This document shows positions 27,813-37,588 of a stretch of 38,759 nt of DNA, piece after piece. The notes under the pieces are model-generated. The model was not told where the DNA came from, ran no database searches, and worked only from the letters and a program-made list of their open reading frames with translations. The stretch comes from a virus. Both the position numbers and the translations under genes were made by a program. Each line of letters begins with the position of its first letter. The stretch's first letter is position 1. Where the stretch lies: positions 1-38,759 of IMG/VR virus record IMGVR_UViG_3300037502_002277. One strand, written 5' to 3'.

Positions 27813-28438
27813 CAGTAGGCCTCGACGATCGCGCGGACGTTCGCGACGGTAGTCGGCGTGCCGACGGCCGTCGCCGTGACGGTGTAGACGTCGAGCTCGG
27901 CGACGGTCGTGTTCTGGTCCGGCGTCAGCGCGTATGCAGCGAAGGCGACGAGCTCGGCGCCGCCGCCGACGCCAGCGAGCGCGGTATAGGTGCCGACGTT
28001 CGCCGAGAAGCCGGTCACGGGCGAGCCCGGCGCCGAGGCGGGGTAGCGCGTGATCTGAAAGCGCCACTCGTTAGCGACGGTCGAGGTCGTCGCCGTCTCG
28101 CCGACGATCAGGACGCGCCGCAGCGTGCCGGCGCGAAGCGCCGCGCCGCATCGGAACGTCGTCGTCGCCGACATGCTCGCGACCAGGTCGCTCGCCATTG
28201 TGTAGGTGTTCTCGGTCGCCAGCGGTGCGACGCGGATCCAGCCGGTGTTCGCTGCGTTGCGGATCTTCAGATAGCCGGCGCTCGTGTCTGCCCAGAGCAT
28301 GTAGGCAACGGTCGATGCCGGCGCCGAAGCGCCCGAGTTGAGCGTCCGCAGCGTCTCCATTGCGTCGGGGAACGTCGTCTTCAAGACGACGTTCGCATAG
28401 TCGGTGCCTGCGGGGGGAAGGTTCCAGCTCTGGGACAT
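27812..28438 (-). CDS. Tail appendage protein (fibre N-terminal partner)
   Basis: 208 residues from ATG 28438, two bases after the J stop. Starts MSQSWNLPPAGTDYANVVLK, with PDAMETLRTLNSG and MLWADTSAGYLKIRNAANTGW, elements known from phage fibre-associated proteins that sit just downstream of J. The C-terminal half is beta-rich with Ala/Thr/Val. Likely forms part of the distal tail fibre or its attachment. Family function not established. Confidence 0.6.
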   Translation of the reverse strand: MSQSWNLPPAGTDYANVVLKTTFPDAMETLRTLNSGASAPASTVAYMLWADTSAGYLKIRNAANTGWIRVAPLATENTYTMASDLVASMSATTTFRCGAALRAGTLRRVLIVGETATTSTVANEWRFQITRYPASAPGSPVTGFSANVGTYTALAGVGGGAELVAFAAYALTPDQNTTVAELDVYTVTATAVGTPTTVANVRAIVEAY

Positions 28439-28440
28439 GG

Positions 28441-31400
28441 TTAGATGTTGACAGCGTAGCGGAGACGCGAGACCGCGGCAGTGTAGCCGATGTCCTCGCG
28501 CAGGATGCGGACGCGCGCCTGCATCCTCGAGGCGACGCGATACTGGTCGACATGCGGCGCCCACGAGGACCAGGTCGAGCCGACGTAGTAGCGGCTCTCG
28601 AGCTCGACGCGCGTATGCGAGCCCGGCTCGCCGACGTTGCCATGCACGAGAAACGAGGACGGCAGATCGTCGATCGGTTGCGCCAAGTCGTCGACGGTGG
28701 TCTGCCAGTCGATGCCAGGGAACAACGAGCTCGCCGGTCTGCCGTCCAGTGTGCGCCAAAGCGCCTCGCCGCTGCCGATCGCGAACGCCAAAGCGTCGAC
28801 GGTGAGCAGCTCGATTTCTTTCGCCTCGCAGGAGACCTGCCAGTAGGCCGAGGCCTGGAAGCCGAGCAGGACCTCCGGGCCGGTATAGGTGCCGTCGAGC
28901 GTGCCCGACGTGAGCGCGATCTCGCCGCTTGCGTATGCCGTGCCGACGTGCGTGCCGGCCGGCGTCGTCGCGAGGTCGTCGAGCGCGTAGATCTGCGCCG
29001 TGCCATACGGGCGCCAGGCCGGCGTCGAGAGCGTCGCGATCTGCCCGTAGAGACCGCCGGTCGTATGCGCCGCGAGCATCAGCGAGCCGCCGAACGGTGC
29101 GTGCTCGAGGCGCGCGGACGGCTGCCGGCCTGCGTAGACCGTTCGACCTGCTGCCCAGCAGGAACCGACGCGGAGCTCGTAGCCCTCGACGTCGCGCATC
29201 GCCAGGTCGTCCCATGTGACCGCGATGTGATCGCCGGCGTCGGTCGCGGTCGCGTTGCTGCAGGCCGGGTGCCACGCGGGCGCGAACTCCTCGACGGTCA
29301 GCGTCCGCAGGCTGCCCGATTCGGGCTGCCGGTAGGAGCCGGAGACCTGCTCTAGGACGGCCGAGATCGTGTAGGTCCTGCCGGCAGACGCGGTCGCCCA
29401 GACGAGCTGCAGCGCTCCAGTCTCGCCGAGGATCTCCCAGGTGCCGCGCTCGGAGTCGCGGACGTAGACGCGGACGTTGCTCGAGGCGCGCGCCGGCGGC
29501 TTGCTCCATGCGATCAGGTAGGAAGCGTCTCGCTGCGCGATGATCTGCAGATCGGCGACCTCGGGCTCGTCTTCCTGCGCCGGCTGCCGCAGCAGGCCTG
29601 CCGGCGCGGTCTCGGTGCCGTCGACGCCCTCGGCCGCGTATTGCGCCGGAGTGACCGGGTCGTGGATTGCCGGGACCCACTGGATGCATTTGACCTCTCG
29701 TTTTAGATCGGCCTGCAGCGTGATCGAGACGACCTCGTAGGTCTCGACGAGTTTGTCGGTCAGACCGACAACGGCCGCCGCGCCGCGCGTGATTGTGACC
29801 GGCGCGCCCGAGACCGTGAGTCGCGAGACGCCGCCGCTGGTCACGATGCCCGTGATCGCGCGCGTCTGCGCGACGCCGTTGGAATCGCGCACGACGACCT
29901 GCGTCGCGCCGACGATGACATGGTCGACCTCAATCTGATTGGTCGCGACCGCGCTCTTGTAGACGGTGACGGCGGACGGCACGTCTGAACCGAACGGCCG
30001 CAAGGTTTCGTGCTCAAAAAGGATCAGGTCGCCGATCTCTGCTGCAAGCGCCCACGGCCCGGTTCTGAACGTCAGCTCGCGACGCACCAAGCGCTGCACG
30101 CGGTGCCGGAAGATACCCTCGCGGAAGATCTGCGACGGCCTGGTTACGCCGTAGGCCTGGATCGTCTCCGGCCGGTAGTCCTCCGGCTGCAGGTTCGCCG
30201 GGTCATTTAGCGCGCTCTCGAAGTCCTCGACGGGGAAGACGTCCTGCGCGTAGAGCTGCGTCTCGTTGAGATACTGGAACAGGAAAGCCGTCGGCCGATT
30301 AGCCTTCGGAAGCCAGGTCACTTGGACGTTTTCGACCTGCGAGCTCGAGAGTAGCTGCACGGCGCTCTTTGCGGGGACCGAGACGCCGGCGTCGCTATGT
30401 GCGTCTCGGTATTGATACGAGACCGAGATCTTGCCGTTTCGATAGACCGGAGCCGCGCGGCCGGCTGCGCAGATTGCCAGGACCCATTCCCACGCCGGCC
30501 GCGGCGCGTCGCCGACCAGGTCGCAGCAAAACGCGGGCTCGCCCCACGGCGACGCCGGCGACGGATCCGAGTCGCAGAAGGCGGCCCAGCGACGAAACGC
30601 CGGTAGGTCGATATCGGCCTCGCCGAGCCAGCGACCAAGACCCCACGGCGCCAGTAGGAAGTCGAGCAGAATCCAAGCCGGGTTACGGCCTGGTGGGTGC
30701 TGCATGAAATTGAACGGCGCCGCCGCGGGCACGTCCCAAGTCGGCGAGCTCCAGCCGTTGGTCGCGTCCCAGACGCGGACCTTTGCGCCGTCGACGCGCA
30801 CGTTGAACTCGGGCAGGCCGCCCGAAAAGCGCGCGCCGGCGCCGAGCTCGAAGCCGAGAAGCGCAGTCCGAGGATAGGCGAGTCGGTGCGGCGTCGTCAC
30901 GACGACGTTGCGCCAGAATGCGCCGGAGCTCGTGCCGACGCCGCCGGCGCCGGTCTTGCGTTGCAGCTTGATCTCGATCGGGCCGGTGACGGCGGGCGCG
31001 TTCGGCGCGGCGAGGACACCGGTCCAGCTATCGACGAGGACGCGCAGGCTGTTCGCCGTGATCGTGCGCAGGTTCGTCGTCTGCGTCGGGTTGTTCGGAT
31101 CGTAGAACGAGCGCCAGGCCTCTGTGCCCTGCGGTCGCCAGACGTATTCGAACTGGACGGAAAAGCTTTGCTGCGTGCCGTTCGTCGCGACGGAATAAAG
31201 ACCGCCGGAGAACGAGACTACAAAGCCGACCGAGGCGATCTGGTCCGTCGCGCTGTAAGTGTAGGTGAACTGGTCGTCGGTCGCGTTTAGTTGGACATTA
31301 GGCGTGAACGTCGTCGCAGTGCCTGGGAACGTGTCGCCGGGTAGCGGTGTCTGCTCCAATGAGCCTGGACGCATCCACAAGCGAGCGCCAGGGACCTCGC

Positions 31401-32436
31401 GAACGCGCACGGTTTGCTCATATTGCGAGACGCGCTTACTCCATCCTGCTAGATAATAAAATCCGTTTATGTCATCAAAATCGAAGCCGGCGCCATTGTA
31501 TGAAACTTGAACAAACTCTCCAACAACAGCCGCCCGACCTGACTCCACAACGATGTCCAGGTTATTGAAGTCGTTGTTTATCAGTTGGTAGACGTATCCG
31601 TATCCGATAAGAACTGGCGGAGTGCTTTGCTGAGGCCAGCTTGGCCATTCATAGAACTCCGCAATCCATCCTGGGATTGGAGAACCAAATGTGTTGGAGT
31701 TGTTGGTCCATGTTCCTGCTGGATAGTTGTAGACGTCCGCCGTGTCTTGAGGATTGACGAGCAGATTGCCGTCGACGCGAATGTGATCCGGCAGCGATTG
31801 GTAAGACGTAGGCAGTGCTGCGCCCGGTGGAACAATCGACCCGAGGTTGTTGCGCTCGATTGCTTCTAGATCGCCGATGCGAGCGATCGGACCTTCGCAC
31901 AAAGCAAGCATGACGCGCAGACGATCATCGAGACCGGTAAAACTCTGAGTCGCATAGACGTCCGTATAGACGACCTGCCCGCCGACGGCGTGTCGGCCGT
32001 AGACCCACGGGACGGGAAAGCCCTGCCCGTAGTTTGTTTGGATGCCGTCCCACGCGTAGGTCGCGCTCTCCTGGTCGCCGCGCTCTTGCCCAAGCCCTTG
32101 CGGCTTTGGTCGAGGCGAGACCAGGTAGATGATGTAGGAGACCGCCGCCGACACCGCGGCGACGATCAGCGCCTCGATGATTAGAGCGCCGAGCTCTGCT
32201 CCGGTGCTCGTGATCGGGAGCAGCATCACGTCGCAGCCGTCGCGCAGGTCGACGTCCAGCTCGTCGTCCTCCAGGCGCCGGCCGTCGACCGCGCATTCGA
32301 TCGCGACGCTCTTCGGCAGATGCTGCTCGACCTGGAAGGCGAGCGCGCGCGGAGTCAGACCGGCGCGAGGCTCGACCGAGAACGTCTCGACGCCGTCAGT
32401 CCCGAGGAGCCCTTTGCGAACATGCAGCCGGATCAT
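28441..32436 (-). CDS. Tail tip host-specificity protein J, with fused gpI-like N-terminus
   Basis: 1331 residues from ATG 32436, overlapping the K-like gene by 41 bases. Residues 1-75 have a ubiquitin/ThiS-like beta-grasp pattern (MIRLHVRKGLLG to DGCDVMLLPI), and 83-106 a hydrophobic pair ALIIEALIVAAVSAAVSYIIYL, both as in lambda gpI. The rest is J-like: YGQGFPVPWVYGRHAVGG, ALCEGPI, a central domain with WVLAICAAGRAAPVYRNGKI, and fibronectin-III-like repeats from ~1000 (YLIAWSKPPARASSNVRVYV). J forms the tail tip and binds the host receptor. A patch at ~31430-31860 is strikingly AT-rich (about 42% GC in places). Confidence 0.9.
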   Translation of the reverse strand: MIRLHVRKGLLGTDGVETFSVEPRAGLTPRALAFQVEQHLPKSVAIECAVDGRRLEDDELDVDLRDGCDVMLLPITSTGAELGALIIEALIVAAVSAAVSYIIYLVSPRPKPQGLGQERGDQESATYAWDGIQTNYGQGFPVPWVYGRHAVGGQVVYTDVYATQSFTGLDDRLRVMLALCEGPIARIGDLEAIERNNLGSIVPPGAALPTSYQSLPDHIRVDGNLLVNPQDTADVYNYPAGTWTNNSNTFGSPIPGWIAEFYEWPSWPQQSTPPVLIGYGYVYQLINNDFNNLDIVVESGRAAVVGEFVQVSYNGAGFDFDDINGFYYLAGWSKRVSQYEQTVRVREVPGARLWMRPGSLEQTPLPGDTFPGTATTFTPNVQLNATDDQFTYTYSATDQIASVGFVVSFSGGLYSVATNGTQQSFSVQFEYVWRPQGTEAWRSFYDPNNPTQTTNLRTITANSLRVLVDSWTGVLAAPNAPAVTGPIEIKLQRKTGAGGVGTSSGAFWRNVVVTTPHRLAYPRTALLGFELGAGARFSGGLPEFNVRVDGAKVRVWDATNGWSSPTWDVPAAAPFNFMQHPPGRNPAWILLDFLLAPWGLGRWLGEADIDLPAFRRWAAFCDSDPSPASPWGEPAFCCDLVGDAPRPAWEWVLAICAAGRAAPVYRNGKISVSYQYRDAHSDAGVSVPAKSAVQLLSSSQVENVQVTWLPKANRPTAFLFQYLNETQLYAQDVFPVEDFESALNDPANLQPEDYRPETIQAYGVTRPSQIFREGIFRHRVQRLVRRELTFRTGPWALAAEIGDLILFEHETLRPFGSDVPSAVTVYKSAVATNQIEVDHVIVGATQVVVRDSNGVAQTRAITGIVTSGGVSRLTVSGAPVTITRGAAAVVGLTDKLVETYEVVSITLQADLKREVKCIQWVPAIHDPVTPAQYAAEGVDGTETAPAGLLRQPAQEDEPEVADLQIIAQRDASYLIAWSKPPARASSNVRVYVRDSERGTWEILGETGALQLVWATASAGRTYTISAVLEQVSGSYRQPESGSLRTLTVEEFAPAWHPACSNATATDAGDHIAVTWDDLAMRDVEGYELRVGSCWAAGRTVYAGRQPSARLEHAPFGGSLMLAAHTTGGLYGQIATLSTPAWRPYGTAQIYALDDLATTPAGTHVGTAYASGEIALTSGTLDGTYTGPEVLLGFQASAYWQVSCEAKEIELLTVDALAFAIGSGEALWRTLDGRPASSLFPGIDWQTTVDDLAQPIDDLPSSFLVHGNVGEPGSHTRVELESRYYVGSTWSSWAPHVDQYRVASRMQARVRILREDIGYTAAVSRLRYAVNI

Positions 32437-32821
32437 GCGCCCAGACCTCGGCCGGCTTCCTGCGCCATCGGTCCGCAGGTCGCGCATACGCCGAGCCGAG
32501 ATCCGCGTCGGCGCTCCAGACCTGCTCGCGTGCGACAATCGCGACCCATGGGTGCGTCGAATAGAACAGGAGCACGTCGCCTTCGTGCAAGCCGCAAGGG
32601 TCCGCTCTGCGGAACCAGCACGGCGGGAAGCCGGACGCCGCTGCGATGTCGCCGGCGATCCATCGGCGCCGCAGATCGGCCCACGGATCCGGCGCGCAGA
32701 TGCCGAGGCGCTTGCAGACCTCGAGCACGGTGCCGAGGCAGTCGAGCTCGACGCCGGCGCGACGAGCTCCTAGCCGGTAGCGGCTCGCGAGAATGTCTTG
32801 CCATTCGTCGGCCGCCTTCAT
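32396..32821 (-). CDS. Tail tip protease, K-like (NlpC/P60)
   Basis: 141 residues from ATG 32821, in ATGA overlap with the L-like gene. NlpC/P60 signs: VELDCLGTVLEV with the likely catalytic Cys28, and VLLFYSTHPWVAIV with a likely catalytic His near 90, followed by a strand and a third residue not clearly seen. It lacks the N-terminal metalloprotease half of lambda gpK, so it is the short NlpC-only form. Acts in tail tip assembly or wall cleavage at DNA entry. Synteny L-K-J supports it. Confidence 0.85.
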   Translation of the reverse strand: MKAADEWQDILASRYRLGARRAGVELDCLGTVLEVCKRLGICAPDPWADLRRRWIAGDIAAASGFPPCWFRRADPCGLHEGDVLLFYSTHPWVAIVAREQVWSADADLGSAYARPADRWRRKPAEVWAHDPAACSQRAPRD

Positions 32822-33519
32822 CGTTGCCGAGGGATGCCCGGGAAGCCGCCGAAGCGCTGCGGATGCAGGACCGGAAGTCCGCGAGTCGCGTGATCTTGGC
32901 CTCGAGCGACGCAGCCGGTGAGAGTCTTGGGGCATGTCGTATAGGCTGCCGCGGCGTTGATGACGTAGCCGCATTCCGGCGAGCCAAAGGCCCAGCGGCA
33001 GCGGCCGGCGACGTAGCGGTCCTGGGGCGATTGACGCGCGAAGAAGTTAGCCCTCTCGAGGCGAAACGAGATCGCCTCCTCGGTGGCGTATGCGGTCGCG
33101 ACCTGCATTTCCCAGAGCTGGTATTCGTGGTTCGGGTAGGCGATCGCGAGACCGCCGGCCGGCACGAGGTAGATCTTGCAGTAGTTGCCCTCGAGCCCGC
33201 CGCCGGCGTGCATGTAGCGCATGAGGACCTTCGTCGAGTTGTCGACGGTGAGCTCGACCTGCGGCAGGTCGCCTTCGCCGTTTTGCTCGATCGGAGAGAA
33301 CGTGAACGAGAACGGCGACCAGACCGTCGCGCTCGGCGCCGAGGCCGGCCAGGTGATGGCGCTCGGATGGTTGCAGAGCCGCAGGATGAGACCAGGCGTC
33401 GAGACGGCGCCGCTGCCGGCTGGACGCGCGACCTCCAGCTCGACGAGCCAGATGAGCGGCTGCGTGCCGTGCGGCTTTTCGATCTCGGTCAGGAAGGACG
33501 ACGGCAGGGTAATCGGCAT
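32818..33519 (-). CDS. Minor tail protein L-like (iron-sulfur type)
   Basis: 233 residues from ATG 33519, overlapping the upstream stop. The C-terminal part has the lambda gpL signature: NFFARQSPQDRY, CRWAFGSPECGY, then CPKTLTGC and QRFGGFPGIP near the end. The four conserved Cys are placed as in gpL, which can bind an iron-sulfur cluster. The N-terminal ~130 residues form beta-rich tail-hub domains. It is a hub component between tape measure and tail tip. Confidence 0.9.
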   Translation of the reverse strand: MPITLPSSFLTEIEKPHGTQPLIWLVELEVARPAGSGAVSTPGLILRLCNHPSAITWPASAPSATVWSPFSFTFSPIEQNGEGDLPQVELTVDNSTKVLMRYMHAGGGLEGNYCKIYLVPAGGLAIAYPNHEYQLWEMQVATAYATEEAISFRLERANFFARQSPQDRYVAGRCRWAFGSPECGYVINAAAAYTTCPKTLTGCVARGQDHATRGLPVLHPQRFGGFPGIPRQR

Positions 33520-35351
33520 CAGTCGGTCCAGATGAGCTCGGCGACGCGGACGCCGATCGCGTAGACGTGTCCGCTGACCTGCTCGACGTTGGGCGCGTCG
33601 AGCTGCACGACCGCGATGTCGGCGCCTTCGCGATGCGGACGGAAACGGAATGCAGGGTTCGCGACCAGGAAGTCGGCGACGGTCGTCGCGTTCGCGCCGG
33701 AGAGCGCGGACCATTGCAGAAAGAACTGCCGGCGGACGCGCGCGAACAGCGGCCAGGTGCGGACGTAGCCGGTGCTGCCGGCGATAGCCTCGGTCGCGAC
33801 GGTCGCGTCTTCGCTCTGCTCGGCGTCGGGTGCGATCGGCAACGGCGACAGCGTTGCGGGGTTTGCGCTTTCGCGGCCAGGCGTCAGCGTCAGGTAGGAA
33901 GCGACGGCCGGCAGCGTTGGATCGGGGTCGACGCCGGCGACAAGGTTTAGCTGCAAGATCTGCACGTCGCGGACATCCAGCGACGTCGCTGCAGCAAACT
34001 CGCCGCCGGTCCAGCGCGTCCGATATTGAACGGCAGACGTCGTGCCAGCTAGGCCCATGCGTGACATGGTCGACAATAGCACGCCCTCGCCTCTGCCGAT
34101 GTCCGATCGCGCATGCACGGTAGACGTCGAAATCGGGCTGCCGGTGTTGCTGTATATTTCGAGGCAATAGTCCTGCGTTCCCGTTGTCTGCACGATGCCG
34201 CGAGCCATCACGATCGGAGCAGTCGGGCTGCCTGTAGCGGGCCGCTCAAGCGCCAAATAGTTAGAGCCCTCTGCTGGTGAGGATGTGTAGCGGTTTCCGG
34301 TCAAAGCCGGCCAGCTCGTTTCGGTGCGAGCTAGCACGTCATCGAGCAGGTCGAGACGTAGCGCCACGCTGCGCTCGACGACGACCTGCGCAAGCGGGGT
34401 CAAGGTGCCGGTGCCAACGTAGGGAGCAGGCTGGACGGCTCGGAACGTCGGGAACCAAGTGCCGGTCGATGGGTTGATCTGATACCACCAAGCCGTCTGC
34501 CGCATAATCGGCCGTAGCCGGATGTTGCCCAGGTTGCTCGGGAAGTTACGCGCCAGGCCGAGCCGAGGCGCCATCGCGTCCGGTCCGGTGCCTATCTTGT
34601 AGTCGTAGTTTGTGGTCGCCGGCAGATATTGCCCGGCCGAGAATCGAGGCGCCGTCGGGATGATCGTCGAGCCGTTGCCAAGCGCGGGCTGATAGCGCCA
34701 GTGCAAAAAATGCAGCCACTTTTGCGAAGCCGTCCCGGCTTGCGTCGGGAACGTGCAGATAAAAGGCGTCGACGTCAGGCCCGTCGGCACACCGCCGGAA
34801 AGCGGCGTTTCGGTGCCCGGCGTCGGGCTCTGAACGACGATGTCGCCGGCAGGGATTGCCGTGCGGTCAAGCCAAAGCCACTCGACGTTCGAGATTTGGT
34901 AGCTGTACTGCTGCCCGGCATCGGTGTCGCGGTTGCGGTCGATGCGCGCATAGAGGCAGACTTGCAGCGAGCTCGATATCGAAAGAGTCGCGCCCCATTC
35001 GTTCGCCGCATCGGTGACGAGGAGGAGCTCGAACGGGATCGAGGTCCGCGGACCGACCGCAGGCTCGAGCATGACCTGCACTAGGTCGCTCGTGGCGACC
35101 TGCCCGGCCGTAGTGCCGAGGCAGATCTCGACCATGCCGCGAGTCCAAGCCGGCGTCGCGGTCGCGTTGCGGATGTTGTGGATCTGCCCTCGCACGAAGA
35201 TCGCATAGGACCTCGCGCCCGTCGGCATCGTCAAATGCGGCAGGGTGGCGATGCGCTGGAAGTTAGCGGCCAGACGCCCAGGGTCCGGCGCGAGCGCGGT
35301 CACGGTCGAAGTCGAGCCGTCGACGTAGACGTCGCCGTAGCGGGTCGGCAT
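33519..35351 (-). CDS. Large minor tail protein with C-terminal M-like domain
   Basis: 610 residues from ATG 35351, sharing a base with the tape-measure stop. The first ~500 residues are a beta-rich, fibre-like sequence with no close family known to me. The last ~90 residues (GYVRTWPLFARVRRQFFLQW, VADFLVANPAFRFRPHREG, VAELIWTD) match the fold of small gpM-like minor tail proteins and the 115-residue protein at 1224-1571. Place between tape measure and L is that of lambda gpM, so this is an M with a giant N-terminal addition, possibly a side fibre or baseplate ornament. Confidence 0.65.
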   Translation of the reverse strand: MPTRYGDVYVDGSTSTVTALAPDPGRLAANFQRIATLPHLTMPTGARSYAIFVRGQIHNIRNATATPAWTRGMVEICLGTTAGQVATSDLVQVMLEPAVGPRTSIPFELLLVTDAANEWGATLSISSSLQVCLYARIDRNRDTDAGQQYSYQISNVEWLWLDRTAIPAGDIVVQSPTPGTETPLSGGVPTGLTSTPFICTFPTQAGTASQKWLHFLHWRYQPALGNGSTIIPTAPRFSAGQYLPATTNYDYKIGTGPDAMAPRLGLARNFPSNLGNIRLRPIMRQTAWWYQINPSTGTWFPTFRAVQPAPYVGTGTLTPLAQVVVERSVALRLDLLDDVLARTETSWPALTGNRYTSSPAEGSNYLALERPATGSPTAPIVMARGIVQTTGTQDYCLEIYSNTGSPISTSTVHARSDIGRGEGVLLSTMSRMGLAGTTSAVQYRTRWTGGEFAAATSLDVRDVQILQLNLVAGVDPDPTLPAVASYLTLTPGRESANPATLSPLPIAPDAEQSEDATVATEAIAGSTGYVRTWPLFARVRRQFFLQWSALSGANATTVADFLVANPAFRFRPHREGADIAVVQLDAPNVEQVSGHVYAIGVRVAELIWTD

Positions 35352-37576
35352 CAGCTCGCCGCCCTTTGGATTGCGGAGCGGAAGCTTGAGCGCGTCTCCA
35401 TCGTGTTCGTGAAGATGCCGCGGAGCGTGCTTTGCTGCTCAAGCAGAGCGCGCTGCACGTCGCGAGAATCCATCGCCTGGATGTTGATCGAGACCTGCGT
35501 GCCAGTCTGCGCGCCGCCGCCAACGAAGGAGACCGGGATGCTGCGGTTGTCCGGCAGCGGGACGAAGGCCTCGGCGGTATTGCCTTCGCCGAAGAGCGCC
35601 ATCGTCGGCCGGCGAGCGATGCCGCCGCGAGCGAAGGCCTTGACGGGCGCCGTGCTTGTCACGTTGCCCGGCAGGATGCCGCCGGTCTCCATTGCAGGAC
35701 CGCCGAAAAGCGACGAGACGATCTTCGTCGCGAGCAGCTTCGCGGCGATGCGCGCGATCTCTTGCAGGACCGTGATTGCGAAGTCGCGGAAGGCCTGCGC
35801 GGCGCTCTTTGTGCCCGTGATTATGTCCGTGAAAGCGTCGGTGAGTCCGTCGCCGATGCTGTTGACGAGCTGCGCGCCGGCCTCTTTGCCGGCGGCCGTG
35901 AGGTCCGTGAGTTGGCGGACCGATTCGCGCGCGCCCTCTTGGAAGCCGCCCCAGAAGTCGCCTCCGGTGACGAGCTGTTTGAGCTTCTCTTGCCGGTTGT
36001 TGAGCAGCGCGAGGACCTCGGCGTATTCCTCCGCCGAGATCTTGCCCTCGTTGAAGATCTCCTCAAGCTGCAGCTTCTCGGCCTCGACGGCCAGGTTGCG
36101 CAGAGCTTGCTCGTTCTCGCGTAGTGCGGCAATCTGCTGCTGCACGGCGAGCGTTTCCTTCTGGGTAGCCAAAGCGTCGTCGCGCGAGACGGTCGGCGCT
36201 TGCTGTCCTCTGGTCGAACGGAAGACCGACGAGAGCTGCGAGCCGACCTGGCGCGCGTAGTCGGCCAGTTTTGACAGCGACGGCAGACCTAGCGCCGGGA
36301 TGCCGTTCTGTTGTGGGTTGTTTGCCGGCGCCGCGGCCTGCTGCTGCGCGACCTGCCTCGTCGCCTCGGCCTCGCGGCGAATAGCGTCTGCGGCCGCCGC
36401 GCTTTGCTCCGCGATCTCGCGCTTGACGTCGCGAAGTCTCTGCGCGACCGAGCCGGTTTGCTCGAGCTGCCGCTTTGCCTGCTCCTGCAGCAGGATCGTC
36501 TGCTGCGTTTCGGCGAGCTCGTCGCGGATGTCTTGGACGTCGCGGCCTCGCCGCATGCCGGCGCCTGTCGGTCCGAGAACCACGCTTAGGCGTCGTTGCT
36601 TGTCGTAGAGTCGACCGAGCAGCGCGTCGACCTCCTCGATCCTGCGCTTGTCCTCTTCCGAGAGCAGGTTCACGCCGGGGATCTCGTCGATGAGGTCGAT
36701 GAGTCCGATGATCGCGTCGACCGCCGCGCCGACCGCCTTGACGACGAGCGTGCCGATTGCTTTCGCGAAGTCCGCGATCGCGTCGCGGTTGTTCGCGATG
36801 AGCCGCGCCAGTCCGTCGAGGTATCCTGCGACCTCCGGCCCGAAGGCCTGCAGCAGAGAGCGGCCGACGGAGTCCGTTGCGATGCCCAGCTTGTCGAGCG
36901 CCTCGGTCACGGCGGCCGCGGAGGTGGCCTGCTCCTCGGTCAGCGTCGCGCCGACCTGTCGGACGTCGGCGATGTTCTGCTGGAACTCTGCGACGCCCTG
37001 CCCGATTGCCGGCAGGAGCTCAAGGAACTGCTTCGGGACGACCTTGCCGAGCGCGACGGCCTTGTCCTGCTCGGTGTTGTATTGCTCGAGGCCGGCGGAC
37101 ATTTGCTCGAATAGCGCCGCCGGCGCCAGGTTGCGCAGCTCGTCGAGCGTGATGCCGAGATCCTTGAAGCCGGCGGCGACCTGCTGGTTGCCGTCGAGCG
37201 CCTGGCGCTGCGCTTTCGCGAGCGCGAGGACCGTGCCTTCGAAGGCATCGCCGTTGATGCCCGACAGCTTGAACGCGGCCTGCAGCTCGGAAAGGTTCTC
37301 GACGAGGTCGCCTGTCGCGGTCGCGAGGTCGCGCAGGTCGTCGGCCTGCTCGGCGGTCTCGCGCGCGAACTGCGCGAACTTGATCGCGCCGAACGCGAGA
37401 CCGACGCCGGCGACGGCGCTCTTGACGTTGAATAGCGCGCCCTTGAGGTTCTGGAACGAGCGCACGGACACTAGCGCGAATCGGCCGATGCCGCGCTCGA
37501 GCGCGTTGAGGTCGCCCTTGATGTAGTTTTTGAGCCGAGCCTCGATCGAGAGGGTGCGCTTTTCAGATCGTGCCAT
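35351..37576 (-). CDS. Tape measure protein
   Basis: 741 residues from ATG 37576, ribosome-binding site GAGGAG nine bases upstream. Long helical protein with Gln/Ala/Glu-rich coiled coils, hydrophobic segments near residues 265-295 (AIGTLVVKAVGAAVDAIIGL), and a lambda-type C-terminal region (TKSAAQAFRDFAITVLQEIARI, then GGIARRPTMALFGE). The length sets the tail length; by the usual ~1.5 angstrom per residue rule this gives a tail of roughly 110 nm, an estimate only. It is preceded by the G/G-T chaperones as expected. Confidence 0.92.
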   Translation of the reverse strand: MARSEKRTLSIEARLKNYIKGDLNALERGIGRFALVSVRSFQNLKGALFNVKSAVAGVGLAFGAIKFAQFARETAEQADDLRDLATATGDLVENLSELQAAFKLSGINGDAFEGTVLALAKAQRQALDGNQQVAAGFKDLGITLDELRNLAPAALFEQMSAGLEQYNTEQDKAVALGKVVPKQFLELLPAIGQGVAEFQQNIADVRQVGATLTEEQATSAAAVTEALDKLGIATDSVGRSLLQAFGPEVAGYLDGLARLIANNRDAIADFAKAIGTLVVKAVGAAVDAIIGLIDLIDEIPGVNLLSEEDKRRIEEVDALLGRLYDKQRRLSVVLGPTGAGMRRGRDVQDIRDELAETQQTILLQEQAKRQLEQTGSVAQRLRDVKREIAEQSAAAADAIRREAEATRQVAQQQAAAPANNPQQNGIPALGLPSLSKLADYARQVGSQLSSVFRSTRGQQAPTVSRDDALATQKETLAVQQQIAALRENEQALRNLAVEAEKLQLEEIFNEGKISAEEYAEVLALLNNRQEKLKQLVTGGDFWGGFQEGARESVRQLTDLTAAGKEAGAQLVNSIGDGLTDAFTDIITGTKSAAQAFRDFAITVLQEIARIAAKLLATKIVSSLFGGPAMETGGILPGNVTSTAPVKAFARGGIARRPTMALFGEGNTAEAFVPLPDNRSIPVSFVGGGAQTGTQVSINIQAMDSRDVQRALLEQQSTLRGIFTNTMETRSSFRSAIQRAAS

Positions 37577-37588
37577 GGTCTCGGCTCC

